The translations under genes and the position numbers were made by a program. A DNA stretch of 28,318 nucleotides from Actinomycetes bacterium. Lineage in GTDB: Bacteria > Actinomycetota > Actinomycetes > Propionibacteriales > Propionibacteriaceae. Position 1 is the first letter of the stretch. Each line of letters opens with the position of its first letter. This document shows, one piece after another, positions 14,010 through 21,252 of this stretch. The notes under the pieces were generated by a model that was given only the letters and a program-made list of their open reading frames with translations, did not search any database and was not told the origin of the DNA. The stretch covers positions 1 through 28,318 of the forward strand of contig JAEXCA010000092.1 of assembly GCA_023393755.1 (NCBI GenBank). Reading direction: 5' to 3'.

Positions 14010-14360
14010 CTGGCCGACTTCGGGCCCGGCCAGTCTGCGGACGACCCGATCGAGCGGATCCGGGAACGCCTGGCCGCCGACCTCGGTCAGCCTCTGTCGA
14101 TCACCGGGGTCGCGGACGAGGCCAGCCTGTCGCCGTCCCATCTGACCGCGCTGTTCAAGGCGCGCACCGGCTATGCCCCGATGCAGTACCGCACCCTGCT
14201 CCGGATGCAGCGGGCCAGGGAGCTGCTGGACACCTCGGACAAGCCGGTCGCCACCATCGCGCGTGAGGTGGGCTATGACGACGCGGCCCATTTCTCCTGC
14301 CGGTTCAGTACCCTCCACCAGGTGAGCCCCAGGGCCTACCGGGAAACTGGCAAGGGTTGA
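14010..14360 (+). pseudogene. AraC-family regulator remnant (C-terminal HTH only)
   Basis: From the codon after the ATPase stop, the same frame reads 116 residues of an AraC/XylS DNA-binding domain: DPIERIRERLAADLGQPLSI, then DEASLSPSHLTALFKARTGY, MQYRTLLRMQRARELLD, then TIAREVGYDDAAHFSCRF and a final SPRAYRE. Both helix-turn-helix units are present. The N-terminal ligand domain (normally 150 or more residues) and a normal start codon are missing; the first codon is CTG. It is most simply a 5'-truncated relic left where the cmtR-ATPase segment joined older DNA. Use of an internal start to make a small HTH protein cannot be ruled out. Confidence 0.7.
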
Positions 14361-14549
14361 TCCCGGGTCGGACGCCGCGCGCCCACCGTGCCGATCCACC
14401 AGGAACGGCTCCGGACGAGACGGTGCGATCCGGCGGTGCGAGGGACGAGAAGCCCAGAATCCGGCGGCCTGGCGAGGGAACCAACCGCGGTCGGCATCCG
14501 ACTATCAGAGAGTGGGGCGTGGCCCCGTCCATCGCTGAAGGGATCCCGG
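14361..14549. other. Gap before DUF5134 gene
   Basis: No gene or convincing sigma-factor site is seen. A TATCAG hexamer in GACTATCAGAGAGTGG is the only promoter-like trace. The upstream open frame (from 14388) reads as non-coding and leads into the DUF5134 gene. Confidence 0.3.
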
Positions 14550-15344
14550 ATGTTCACGTTCGAGGCAACGCCGGTCATGTTCGTCGGCCTGCTGGTGCTG
14601 TTCGGTTGGTGCACCGTCTGGTCGGTCCGGGAGTTGACCCGGCCGCAGGACAGCGGGCAACGGGTCTCGGCCGTGCTGCATCTGGTGATGTCGGTGGTGA
14701 TGCTGCTGATGGTGGCCGGGCCCACCTGGCGGACGTTGACCGCTTTCGTCCCGCTGCCGTTGCTGGCCGGGCTGTTCGCGGTGGCCACGGGCTGGTTCGT
14801 CCGGCGCGCGGTGATTGCCGGACGGACGCCCGACCGCGACGGGCTGCTGCACTTCCTGGGGCATTCGGCGATGTTCGCGGCGATGACCTGGCACCTGGCG
14901 GCGATGGCGGTGATGTCGGCGAACCTGATGCCCGGCGGCGGTGATCAGGGCCATGGCCACCCCGGCGGGCACGAGCATGGCGGTGGCATGGAGCTCGGCG
15001 ACTGGATGAGCGAGGCGAGCCGGCCAGGTGGCGTGCTGTGGTGGTTCGCGCTGATCGGTCTGCCGCTGATGGCCTACCTGCTGGTCGCGAGCCTCCGCGC
15101 GGTCTGGTCGGCGGTCGGGCCGGTCCCCGAGCAGGCGGCGGACGTGGGGGATTGCGATTGCGGGGACGGACGCGCCCACCATGCGACGCCGCGGGCGCAC
15201 GGCTGCCATGAGGTCCGTCCGGTGGGTTCGACGACGTTCCGGCTGGCAGCCCTCTGCGACTTCGCGATGAACGGTGGCATGTTCTGGATGAGTGTCGGCC
15301 TGATGGCGCCGCTTCTGCCGGTCCTCGCGTCCCTGGCCCTCTGA
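14550..15344 (+). CDS. DUF5134 family membrane protein with His/Met/Cys-rich loops
   Basis: The protein has 264 residues with about six membrane helices (roughly 9-26, 42-60, 66-84, 104-126, 161-184, 234-258). Helix 4 is H/M-rich (HFLGHSAMFAAMTWHLAAM). A loop at 131-147 is GDQGHGHPGGHEHGGGM, and another at 202-220 is CDCGDGRAHHATPRAHGCH. The last helix has CDFAMNGGMFWM. This density of His, Met and Cys suggests metal binding, most likely copper; that is inference, as I know no proven function for DUF5134. The start is ATG 14550 with a GAAGGGA ribosome site. It converges on the Cys-rich anti-sigma gene, 6 bases apart, next to the SigC-like gene. Confidence 0.8.
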   Translation: MFTFEATPVMFVGLLVLFGWCTVWSVRELTRPQDSGQRVSAVLHLVMSVVMLLMVAGPTWRTLTAFVPLPLLAGLFAVATGWFVRRAVIAGRTPDRDGLLHFLGHSAMFAAMTWHLAAMAVMSANLMPGGGDQGHGHPGGHEHGGGMELGDWMSEASRPGGVLWWFALIGLPLMAYLLVASLRAVWSAVGPVPEQAADVGDCDCGDGRAHHATPRAHGCHEVRPVGSTTFRLAALCDFAMNGGMFWMSVGLMAPLLPVLASLAL

Positions 15345-15350
15345 CCGCGC

Positions 15351-15656
15351 TCAGGCGACCCGGCAGGTGCAGTCCGGACCGCACTGGCAGTCGCCGCACA
15401 GACACTCCCCGCCGGTACGGCAGGCACAGAGGTGGACGTCGATGCTGTTCACCAGCCGCTCCCCGAGCTCGGGTTCCAGCACCGGCAGGGTGCGTAGGCT
15501 GCGATTGACGGTGGTGGCCCGGTCGAGCCAGGCCGAGCAGTCGGGGCAACTGGTCAGATGGGCGGCGATGCCGGGGACCGGCAGCGGGGGCTCTTCGCCG
15601 TCGAGCATGGCGGACAGCGCTGCTCGCCAGTCCTGCTCGGTCGGTTCGGACGCCAT
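15351..15656 (-). CDS. Zinc-finger (ZAS/zf-HC2) anti-sigma factor with Cys-rich metallothionein-like tail
   Basis: The protein has 101 residues and no membrane helix. The zinc motif HLTSCPDC (H33, C37, C40) marks the anti-sigma ZAS fold. An amphipathic linker (about 45-75) follows. The last 25 residues carry eight cysteines (77, 79, 85, 87, 90, 92, 96, 98) in four CxC pairs: CAC, CLC, CQC, CTC. ZAS proteins bind and silence ECF sigma factors; the tail looks like a soft-metal sensor for Cu(I), Zn or Cd. The start at 15656 is chosen over an ATG at 15665 because TACCAT lies exactly 7 nt upstream. It is divergent from the SigC-like gene, its expected partner. Confidence 0.82.
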   Translation of the reverse strand: MASEPTEQDWRAALSAMLDGEEPPLPVPGIAAHLTSCPDCSAWLDRATTVNRSLRTLPVLEPELGERLVNSIDVHLCACRTGGECLCGDCQCGPDCTCRVA

Positions 15657-15663
15657 GATCGGC

Positions 15664-15685
15664 ATGGTACGTCACCGGCTACGGT
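15664..15685. promoter_or_regulatory. Back-to-back leaderless promoters of anti-sigma and sigC-like genes
   Basis: On the minus strand TACCAT (15669 to 15664) ends 7 nt before ATG 15656. On the plus strand TACGGT (15680-15685) ends 7 nt before ATG 15693. The two -10 boxes are 10 bases apart, so the promoters overlap and may compete. Confidence 0.5.
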
Positions 15686-15692
15686 ACGGCCC

Positions 15693-16229
15693 ATGGCCGA
15701 CGACCTCACCCAACTGGCGCTGGCCGCCGGTGCGGGCGACCGGACGGCGTTGTCGGAGTTCATCCGGCGTTCGCAGGCCGATGTGTGGCGGTTCGTCGCC
15801 CGCGCCGCGGGAGTGGAGGCCGCCGACGATCTCAGCCAGGAGACCTTCCTCCGGGTGCTGGGCGCCCTGCCGGGTTTCCGGGGACGGGCGAGCGCGCGAA
15901 CCTGGTTGCTGTCGATCGCCCGCCGGGTGGTGGTCGACCGCATCCGTCACGAGGTGGTGCGTCCCCGGCTGATCGGCGTGGACGCCGCCGAGCTGGAGGC
16001 GTTGGCCGCGGGCGGTGGCGACCCCGATCGGATCGTGGTGGAGCAGGCGCTGGCGATGCTCGATCCCGATCGCAGGGTGGCGCTGGTGCTGACTCAGTTG
16101 ATGGGCTTCAGCTATGCCGAGACGGCGGAGATCTGCGGTTGCCCGGTCGGGACGGTGCGGTCGCGCGTGGCGCGGGCCCGCGCAGCGTTGATGGCCCGGG
16201 AGGCGGCCGGCAGCTACTTCCCGCTGTAG
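15693..16229 (+). CDS. sigC: ECF RNA polymerase sigma factor, SigC-like
   Basis: The protein has 178 residues. Sigma region 2 is about 15-85 (DDLSQETFLRVLGALPGF, SARTWLLSIARRVVVDRIRH) and region 4 about 115-170 (VALVLTQLMGFSYAETAEIC, GCPVGTVRSRVARARAAL). These segments closely follow M. tuberculosis SigC, including ADDL-QETFLR and CGCPVGT. It should direct RNA polymerase to a small stress regulon; target promoters are not identified here. A longer upstream frame exists, but ATG 15693 fits both the family N-terminus and the leaderless TACGGT box. The divergent Cys-rich ZAS gene is the likely inhibitor. Confidence 0.87.
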   Translation: MADDLTQLALAAGAGDRTALSEFIRRSQADVWRFVARAAGVEAADDLSQETFLRVLGALPGFRGRASARTWLLSIARRVVVDRIRHEVVRPRLIGVDAAELEALAAGGGDPDRIVVEQALAMLDPDRRVALVLTQLMGFSYAETAEICGCPVGTVRSRVARARAALMAREAAGSYFPL

Positions 16230-16435
16230 GCCGGGAAGAAGCTGTGGGTGCCGTAGTCCTTGTCGTCGAGGGAGCAGAACGCCAGATGTCCTCCTTCTAC
16301 GGATCTATCACACCTCGTAACTGCCGCCAGTCGGAAGCGGAGCCGGCCTTTGGCTGTTACTCGTTGAGAGCTGTGGCCGCGGCTCACTGGCCTTCCGCCA
16401 ATGAGCCGACCATTGCTGACCAGGTGCGGCACCAT
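16214..16435 (-). other. Minus-strand frame of uncertain status (possible 3' gene remnant)
   Basis: A 73-codon frame ends GHLAFCSLDDKDYGTHSFF then PAYSGK, which looks protein-like, while its upstream half (RGHSSQRVTAKGRLRFRL) does not. Its last bases overlap the sigC-like 3' end. I do not recognise it. It could be the broken C-terminus of a lost gene. Confidence 0.25.
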
Positions 16436-16537
16436 CGCCGATCACGACGGACGATCCCCAAGCTGCGAGCGAAAGCTGCGGTATCGACTATGTCAGCGCG
16501 AGAACTACTGCCTTCGGCCGACCGCGGGTTGTGGGGG
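16230..16537. other. Gap of visibly lower GC between sigC-like and P450 genes
   Basis: About 300 bases without a firm gene. The stretch reads less GC-rich than either neighbour (for example TTCTACGGATCTATCACACC). It contains the uncertain minus-strand frame at 16214-16435. No hairpin of note was seen. It may be a junction of a past insertion or deletion. Confidence 0.4.
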
Positions 16538-17731
16538 TCAGCTCCAGGCGACCGAGACCCTGCCCGCTTCGTAGGTCGCCACCGGGTGCGCGAACGGCAG
16601 CGGCTCGAGTTGGTCGGCGTGCACCAGGCGCAGATCGGGTGCGGCCGCCAGCAACTGGCCGATCGCCTCCCTGATCTGCAGGCGGGCCAGCTGCTGCCCC
16701 AGGCAGACGTGCGGCCCGTGGCCGAAGCCGAGATGGCCGAAGGCCTCGCGGGTGACGTCGAACTCGTCCGGGCGGTCGAACTGGCGCTCGTCGTGGTTGG
16801 CGGCGACGGGGGAGACCGCGACCGTGGTGCCGGCCGGGATGGCCACTCCGTCGAGGTCCACGTCCTCGATGGCGGTCCGCGGGAAGAGGGTGACGAACAT
16901 CGCGCTGACCCGCAGGAACTCCTCGATCGCCGTCGGCAGCCGTGCCGGGTCGGCTCGCAGGGTGGCGAGCTGTTCGGGGTGGGTGAGAAGGGCCACCAGC
17001 GCGGTGGAGATCAGGTAGGCGACCGAGTCCCGTCCGGAGGTCATCAGCACCAGCAGGATTCCCTCGATCTCGGTGCGGCTCCACTCGCCCTGCAGCAGGT
17101 GGGTGACCACGTCGTCCGCCGGGTCGTCCTGCCTGGAATCCAGGACGTCGCGCACGAAGTCGAACTTCTGCTGTGGCGTCGAGGGTCCGGTGACGAACAA
17201 CGCGCGGAAGCGGTCCTGTAGCGGATCGGGGATTCCGAGGACCAGGCAGTGGGTGCGGGTGGAGATCGGTGTCGCGTAGTCGGCGAAGAGGTCGGCCGGC
17301 TGGTCGAGCCCGAGGAACTCCTCGAGCTGGGTACGGACGATGTCGGCCACCGCCGGCTCCCGGGAGCGCACCGCGCGCAGCGAGAACAGCGGCAGGATCG
17401 CCTTGCGCATCCGCAGATGCTGCTCGCCGTCGAGGGCCAGCAGGTTGGACGCCGCCAGCGAGGCGCGCGCGGCGTCGTCCATGTCGTCGGTGAGCGGGTC
17501 GGCCGACGGATGCGGAAAGCGGTGGATGCCGACGCTGAACCGCTGGTCGCCGAGTACCTCGCGGGCCAGCGCGTGGCGGGTCACGATCAGGCCCTGATGC
17601 CCGTCCGGGTAGTCCAGTGGGGTCGCCGGCGCCTCATCGCGCCATTGGGCGAGGGTGGGTGAGGGACGCAGCGGCGTGCCGTCGGTCGGCAGGGTTCTAT
17701 CGGTGTGGAAGGGGCAGCCGGTCACGATCAC
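16538..17731 (-). CDS. Cytochrome P450
   Basis: The protein has 397 residues, normal for a soluble bacterial P450. The heme signature FGHGPHVCLGQQLA has the ligand cysteine at 343. The K-helix ExxR is in EEFLR, and the I-helix oxygen-site stretch is LVLMTSGRDSVAY (SGRDS in place of the usual AGxET). The start is GTG 17731, which overlaps the ferredoxin stop (GTGA); the frame is open far upstream through non-coding DNA. The N-terminus (MIVTGCPFHTDRTLP) is short. It hydroxylates an unknown substrate in the cytoplasm using electrons from the ferredoxin encoded just upstream. CYP family not assigned; no terpene, polyketide or other pathway gene is adjacent. Confidence 0.92.
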   Translation of the reverse strand: MIVTGCPFHTDRTLPTDGTPLRPSPTLAQWRDEAPATPLDYPDGHQGLIVTRHALAREVLGDQRFSVGIHRFPHPSADPLTDDMDDAARASLAASNLLALDGEQHLRMRKAILPLFSLRAVRSREPAVADIVRTQLEEFLGLDQPADLFADYATPISTRTHCLVLGIPDPLQDRFRALFVTGPSTPQQKFDFVRDVLDSRQDDPADDVVTHLLQGEWSRTEIEGILLVLMTSGRDSVAYLISTALVALLTHPEQLATLRADPARLPTAIEEFLRVSAMFVTLFPRTAIEDVDLDGVAIPAGTTVAVSPVAANHDERQFDRPDEFDVTREAFGHLGFGHGPHVCLGQQLARLQIREAIGQLLAAAPDLRLVHADQLEPLPFAHPVATYEAGRVSVAWS

Positions 17732-17919
17732 TCCGTCACGACGATGGCCTGCCCGGGGCAGAGCGAGGCCGCCCGCCGGGCCAGCGGCGCCTCCGCTTCG
17801 GAGGGCTCCGGCTGCAGCACGGTGACCAGGCCGTCCTCGCCCTGATCGAACACCGACCCGGCGATCAGCGCGCACTGGCCCGAGCCGACGCAGTCCTGGG
17901 TGTTGGCCGTGATCCGCAT
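17728..17919 (-). CDS. [3Fe-4S] ferredoxin, P450 partner
   Basis: The protein has 63 residues. Cysteines at 10, 16 and 54 (CVGSGQC and LCPGQAI) give the CX5C...CP pattern of single-cluster 3Fe-4S ferredoxins, with a glycine where a 4Fe-4S protein has its extra cysteine. FDQGEDGLVTVL is typical of ferredoxins that feed bacterial P450s. The start is the ATG at 17919 (MRITANTQDC); upstream in-frame codons do not look like protein. It is translationally coupled to the P450 by a 4-base overlap. A ferredoxin reductase is not in the window. Confidence 0.92.
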   Translation of the reverse strand: MRITANTQDCVGSGQCALIAGSVFDQGEDGLVTVLQPEPSEAEAPLARRAASLCPGQAIVVTE

Positions 17920-18058
17920 CCACCCAGTCTGGTGCCTCGCTGCGGGGGACGCCAGACGTTCGCGGCGACGATCCTTCGAGGCTGAACCCGGTGGGGTCCG
18001 AACGCTCGGACACCGGGTCGATCGACCGGACATCCGACATCGCGGATCGAGAGCGTTC

Positions 18059-18095
18059 GAGCGCCCTCTCCAATGCCGGTGGTCGGAGGGCGCTC
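18059..18095. terminator. 10-bp hairpin with pyrimidine-rich tail
   Basis: GAGCGCCCTC (18059-18068) and GAGGGCGCTC (18086-18095) are perfectly complementary with a 17-nt loop. On the plus strand CGCTCTTCTTTC follows. It may shield the sugar operon from read-through. It lies in the 322-base gap between the ferredoxin and ROK starts, which otherwise holds only the ROK promoter. Confidence 0.5.
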
Positions 18096-18159
18096 CGCTC
18101 TTCTTTCATCAATGTACTAACTGCTACTACGTCCTAAGCCTGAGATCGTCATTCCGCTA

Positions 18160-18188
18160 TTGACTGCGCGACGCCATCGACCTAGACT
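18160..18188 (+). promoter_or_regulatory. Sigma-A type promoter of the sugar operon
   Basis: TTGACT (18160-18165), a 17-base spacer and TAGACT (18183-18188) form the best -35/-10 pair in the window. The AT-rich stretch right after it (TTCATTTAGTCCTGAATAAA, 18188-18207) is a plausible operator for the ROK repressor. The RBS AGCGAGGGAGCAG precedes ATG 18242. Confidence 0.65.
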
Positions 18189-18241
18189 TCATTTAGTCCT
18201 GAATAAAGGGCGGATTCCCACAGAGCGAAGCGAGGGAGCAG

Positions 18242-19450
18242 ATGGCTCAGTCCGGCGCCGATTTCACCAGATCCGCGATCCTGGCCTGCATCGGCTCGCT
18301 CGGCCCCACCTCGCGGGCCGGGTTGGCGCGCTACCTGGGCGTCTCGCCGGCGCTGATCACCCAGAAGACCAAGCAACTGCTTACCGACGGACTGTTGGTC
18401 GAACTCGAGCATGCGCCCTCGGTGGGAGGGCGCCCGGCGCAGCTGCTCGGCCTGGCCGCCGACGCCGGCGGCGCGATCGGGGTGAAGCTGGTCGCCGACC
18501 ACGTGACGCTGGTCGAGGTGGGCATCGGCGGCGCGATCCTGCGGTCGCAGACCCTGCCGTTCGACGCCGCGGCCCCGACGGCCATCCCCGCCCTGGTGGA
18601 CGTGGTCCGCCAGTTCGTGGCCGCCGCCACCAGCCAGCGGCTGTTGGGCGTCGGCGTCGGCGTCCCGGGTGACGTGGACGAGCAGGGCGTGGGAACCGTC
18701 GACTCCACCCAGCTCGGCTGGCATCGCGTCCAACTCGGCCAGGAGTTGCGCAAGGCACTCGAACTGCCTGTGCTGGTCGACAACAACGTCAACGCGATGG
18801 CGATCGCCGAACATCTCTACGGCCAGGCCCGGGGCCAGGATCACGCCCTGGTGGTGACGATCGGCACCGGCGTCGGTGGCGGGATCATCACCGACGGCGC
18901 GGTGTACCGCGGCAGCTCCGGCGGTGCCGGCGAGATCGGTCACATCCCGGCGGTGGAGGACGGGCCGCTGTGCCAGTGCGGCGCCCGCGGCTGCCTGGAG
19001 GCCCTGGTCGGTCAGCAGGCGCTGGTCGCCGAAGGGCAGCGGCGCGGCGCGATCGGCCGGGACGCCGGCATCGAAGGCCTCCGGGCGCAGGCCGACCGCG
19101 GCGACCAGCGCGCCCAGGAGGTGTTCAGCAATGCCGGGCATCTGCTCGGACGGGCGCTCGCCGGCCTGGTCAACGCGCTGGATCCCGAAGTGATCATCAT
19201 CAGCGGCGAGGGCGTGGACGCCTGGCGCCACTGGTCGTTCGGGTTCGAACCCGCCCTCCGCTCCGGCGTAGTGCCGCGCAAGCGTGGTATCCCGGTCGCG
19301 GTCGAGGCCTGGCACGACGACCGCTGGGCGCAGGGTGCGGCCAGCCTGATCCTGGCCACCCCGTTCGACTCCCAGGGCGTTTCCGGCGACCAGGGCGAAC
19401 GGGTACGGGCCCGGCTCTCCGCCGTGCGGCGCGGCAAGGATCCTCGGTGA
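18242..19450 (+). CDS. ROK family transcriptional repressor
   Basis: The protein has 402 residues. An N-terminal winged helix (about 8-60; SRAGLARYLGVSPALITQKT) precedes a ROK sugar-kinase-like domain with the phosphate motif VTIGTGVGGGI, GGAGEIGHIPA and the zinc motif CQCGARGCLE. ROK repressors bind sugars and release DNA, so this one probably senses the operon's sugar and controls the promoter just upstream. The kinase-like part may have lost activity, but this cannot be told by eye. The start is ATG 18242. The stop overlaps the GTG of the first permease, so regulator and transporter are one transcript and the operon is likely autoregulated. Confidence 0.92.
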   Translation: MAQSGADFTRSAILACIGSLGPTSRAGLARYLGVSPALITQKTKQLLTDGLLVELEHAPSVGGRPAQLLGLAADAGGAIGVKLVADHVTLVEVGIGGAILRSQTLPFDAAAPTAIPALVDVVRQFVAAATSQRLLGVGVGVPGDVDEQGVGTVDSTQLGWHRVQLGQELRKALELPVLVDNNVNAMAIAEHLYGQARGQDHALVVTIGTGVGGGIITDGAVYRGSSGGAGEIGHIPAVEDGPLCQCGARGCLEALVGQQALVAEGQRRGAIGRDAGIEGLRAQADRGDQRAQEVFSNAGHLLGRALAGLVNALDPEVIIISGEGVDAWRHWSFGFEPALRSGVVPRKRGIPVAVEAWHDDRWAQGAASLILATPFDSQGVSGDQGERVRARLSAVRRGKDPR

Positions 19451-20424
19451 CCTCTTTCGCTCCCGGTGTCCCGCGGCGATCCGACGGGGCCACCAGGAAC
19501 CGTCCCCGGTGGCCCCGGAACCGTCCCCTGTGGTCCCGGAACCGTCCCCGGTGGATCCAGGTGCGCTACGGGCTGACCGTGCTGCTGTTTCTGGCGCCCA
19601 GCGCGATCCCGTTGGTGTTGTTCACCTTCGTCCCGATGGTCCGTGCCTTCTGGACCTCGCTGCACCAGTGGAACCTGCTGTCGGCGATGAAGTGGGTTGG
19701 TTTCGACAACTACGTCCACCTGCTGCAGGATGCCGACACCCACCGGGCCTTCCTCAACACCTTCGCCTACATCGTCGGGTACCTGCCGCTGGTCTACGTC
19801 GGCGGGCTGGCGCTGGCGCTCGCGCTGAACGCGGCCATCCCGCTGCGGAACTTCCTGCGCGGCATCTACTTCCTGCCGGTGGTGACCAGCTGGATCGTGG
19901 TCGCGCTGATCTGGCGTTGGCTGCTCAACCCCGAGGTCGGCGTGGTCAACTACCTGCTCGGGCTGGTCGGGATCGACGGCCCCGGCTGGTGGACGGACCC
20001 GGCCTGGGCGATGCCGTCGATCATCCTCGCCTCGGCGTGGAAGGACCTCGGGTTCGTGATGATCATCCTGCTCGCCGGGCTGCAGGGGATCCCGCAGGAT
20101 CTGTACGAAGCCGCCCGGGTGGACGGCGCCGGCTGGTGGGCCAGGCTGCGGTACATCACCCTGCCCATGCTGTCGCCAACCACCTTCTTCGTGGTGGTGA
20201 TCTCGCTGATCAACGGCTTCCAGGTCTTCGACCAGGTGTACGCGATGACCGGCGGCGGGCCGGCCGGCGCCTCTACAGTCGTAGTGCAGCAGGTCTACGA
20301 CCTCACCTTCCGGTACAGCCAGGCCGGAATGGCCTCCGCCCTTTCCTGGCTGCTGTTCCTGCTGGTGCTCGCGGTGACCGTCGTCCAGATGGTCGGCCAG
20401 CGCAGGTGGGTGAACTATGCGTAA
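19447..20424 (+). CDS. Sugar ABC transporter permease (MalF/UgpA-type)
   Basis: The protein has 325 residues. The cytoplasmic N-terminus (about 1-40) is basic and contains a three-fold heptapeptide repeat (residues 17-37). Six membrane helices follow. The coupling motif EAARVDGAGWWARLRYITLP is the EAA loop that docks on the ATPase. The start is GTG 19447, overlapping the ROK stop. It is one half of the membrane channel for the sugar bound by the lipoprotein encoded downstream. The 3' end overlaps the second permease by 8 bases. No ATPase gene is in the operon, so a shared MsiK-type ATPase is presumed. Confidence 0.92.
   Translation: MTSFAPGVPRRSDGATRNRPRWPRNRPLWSRNRPRWIQVRYGLTVLLFLAPSAIPLVLFTFVPMVRAFWTSLHQWNLLSAMKWVGFDNYVHLLQDADTHRAFLNTFAYIVGYLPLVYVGGLALALALNAAIPLRNFLRGIYFLPVVTSWIVVALIWRWLLNPEVGVVNYLLGLVGIDGPGWWTDPAWAMPSIILASAWKDLGFVMIILLAGLQGIPQDLYEAARVDGAGWWARLRYITLPMLSPTTFFVVVISLINGFQVFDQVYAMTGGGPAGASTVVVQQVYDLTFRYSQAGMASALSWLLFLLVLAVTVVQMVGQRRWVNYA
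19495..19557 (+). repeat. Three tandem 21-bp repeats coding RNRPxWx
   Basis: Three in-frame 21-base units (19495, 19516, 19537), each built on RGGAACCGTCCCCGGTGG, encode RNRPRWP, RNRPLWS and RNRPRWI in the permease N-terminus. The units differ at only a few bases, pointing to recent tandem duplication. Confidence 0.85.
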
Positions 20425-21229
20425 GCCTTCCCGGATCGTCCTGTTGCTGGTCGTCGTGCTCGGCGCGCTGGTGATGTTCTTCCCCTTCCTGTGGACGTTC
20501 ACGACGTCCGTCTCCAGCGGCGCCGGGCTGACCGCCACCCCGCAGCTGATCCCGGACAACCCCTCCTGGTCGGCCTACCTCGAGCTGTTCGAACGGACGC
20601 CGTTCGCCCGGGTGATCGGCAACTCGCTGCTGCTGGCGGTGGCCACCACGCTGCTGCAGCTGATCACCAGCTCGATGGCCGCCTACGTCTTCTCCCGGAT
20701 GCCGTTCCCCGGCCGCGGGGTGGTCTTCGCCGCCTACCTGGCGACCATGATGATCCCGATGCAGGTGCTGATGGTGCCGCTGTTCGTCCAGATGCGGGAT
20801 CTCGGCCTGGTCGACAACTACCTCGGCGTCCTGCTGCCCGGCATGGCCAGCGCGTTCGGCATCTTCCTGCTGCGACAGGCGATGAACTCGGTGCCCCGGG
20901 AACTGGACGAGGCCGCTCGGATCGACGGCGCCGGCCACCTCCGGATCTTCGCCCGGATCGTGCTGCCGTTGATCGGGCCGGCGCTGGCCACGCTGACCGT
21001 GTTCGCCTTCATGAGCAGCTGGAACGCCTTCCTCTGGCCGCTGGTCATCCTGCGGTCCGCCGAGATGAAGACCCTGCCGCTGGCCCTGGCCGGCCTGCAG
21101 GGCCAGTACACCACCGCCTGGGACGTGATGATGGCCGGCTCGGTCATCTCGATCCTTCCCATGCTCGCCATCTACCTCTTCGCCCAGAAGTACGTCATCC
21201 AAGGCGTAGCCAACACGGGTATCAAGTAG
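20417..21229 (+). CDS. Sugar ABC transporter permease (MalG/UgpE-type)
   Basis: The protein has 270 residues with six membrane helices and the EAA loop ELDEAARIDGAGHLRIFARI ahead of VLPLIGPALA. It is the second channel subunit. ATG 20417 lies inside the end of the first permease gene (8-base overlap), indicating coupled translation. The binding lipoprotein gene follows after 23 bases. Length and motif order are normal for carbohydrate uptake family 1 transporters. Confidence 0.93.
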   Translation: MRKPSRIVLLLVVVLGALVMFFPFLWTFTTSVSSGAGLTATPQLIPDNPSWSAYLELFERTPFARVIGNSLLLAVATTLLQLITSSMAAYVFSRMPFPGRGVVFAAYLATMMIPMQVLMVPLFVQMRDLGLVDNYLGVLLPGMASAFGIFLLRQAMNSVPRELDEAARIDGAGHLRIFARIVLPLIGPALATLTVFAFMSSWNAFLWPLVILRSAEMKTLPLALAGLQGQYTTAWDVMMAGSVISILPMLAIYLFAQKYVIQGVANTGIK

Positions 21230-21252
21230 CCCGACCACGAAAGGAAACCACG

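Noticed and set aside
8158..14360. A complete mobile element (integrase, transposase or relaxase)
   Set aside because: None of these genes is found; only att-like repeats and a gene relic suggest past mobility.
17732..18112. N-terminal extension of the P450 frame
   Set aside because: It runs through the ferredoxin gene in another frame and non-coding DNA; the P450 start overlapping the ferredoxin stop is normal in length.
19231..19260. GGGTTCGAACCC, which looks like a tRNA T-arm
   Set aside because: It lies inside the ROK gene in the correct coding frame and no acceptor or anticodon arms surround it.
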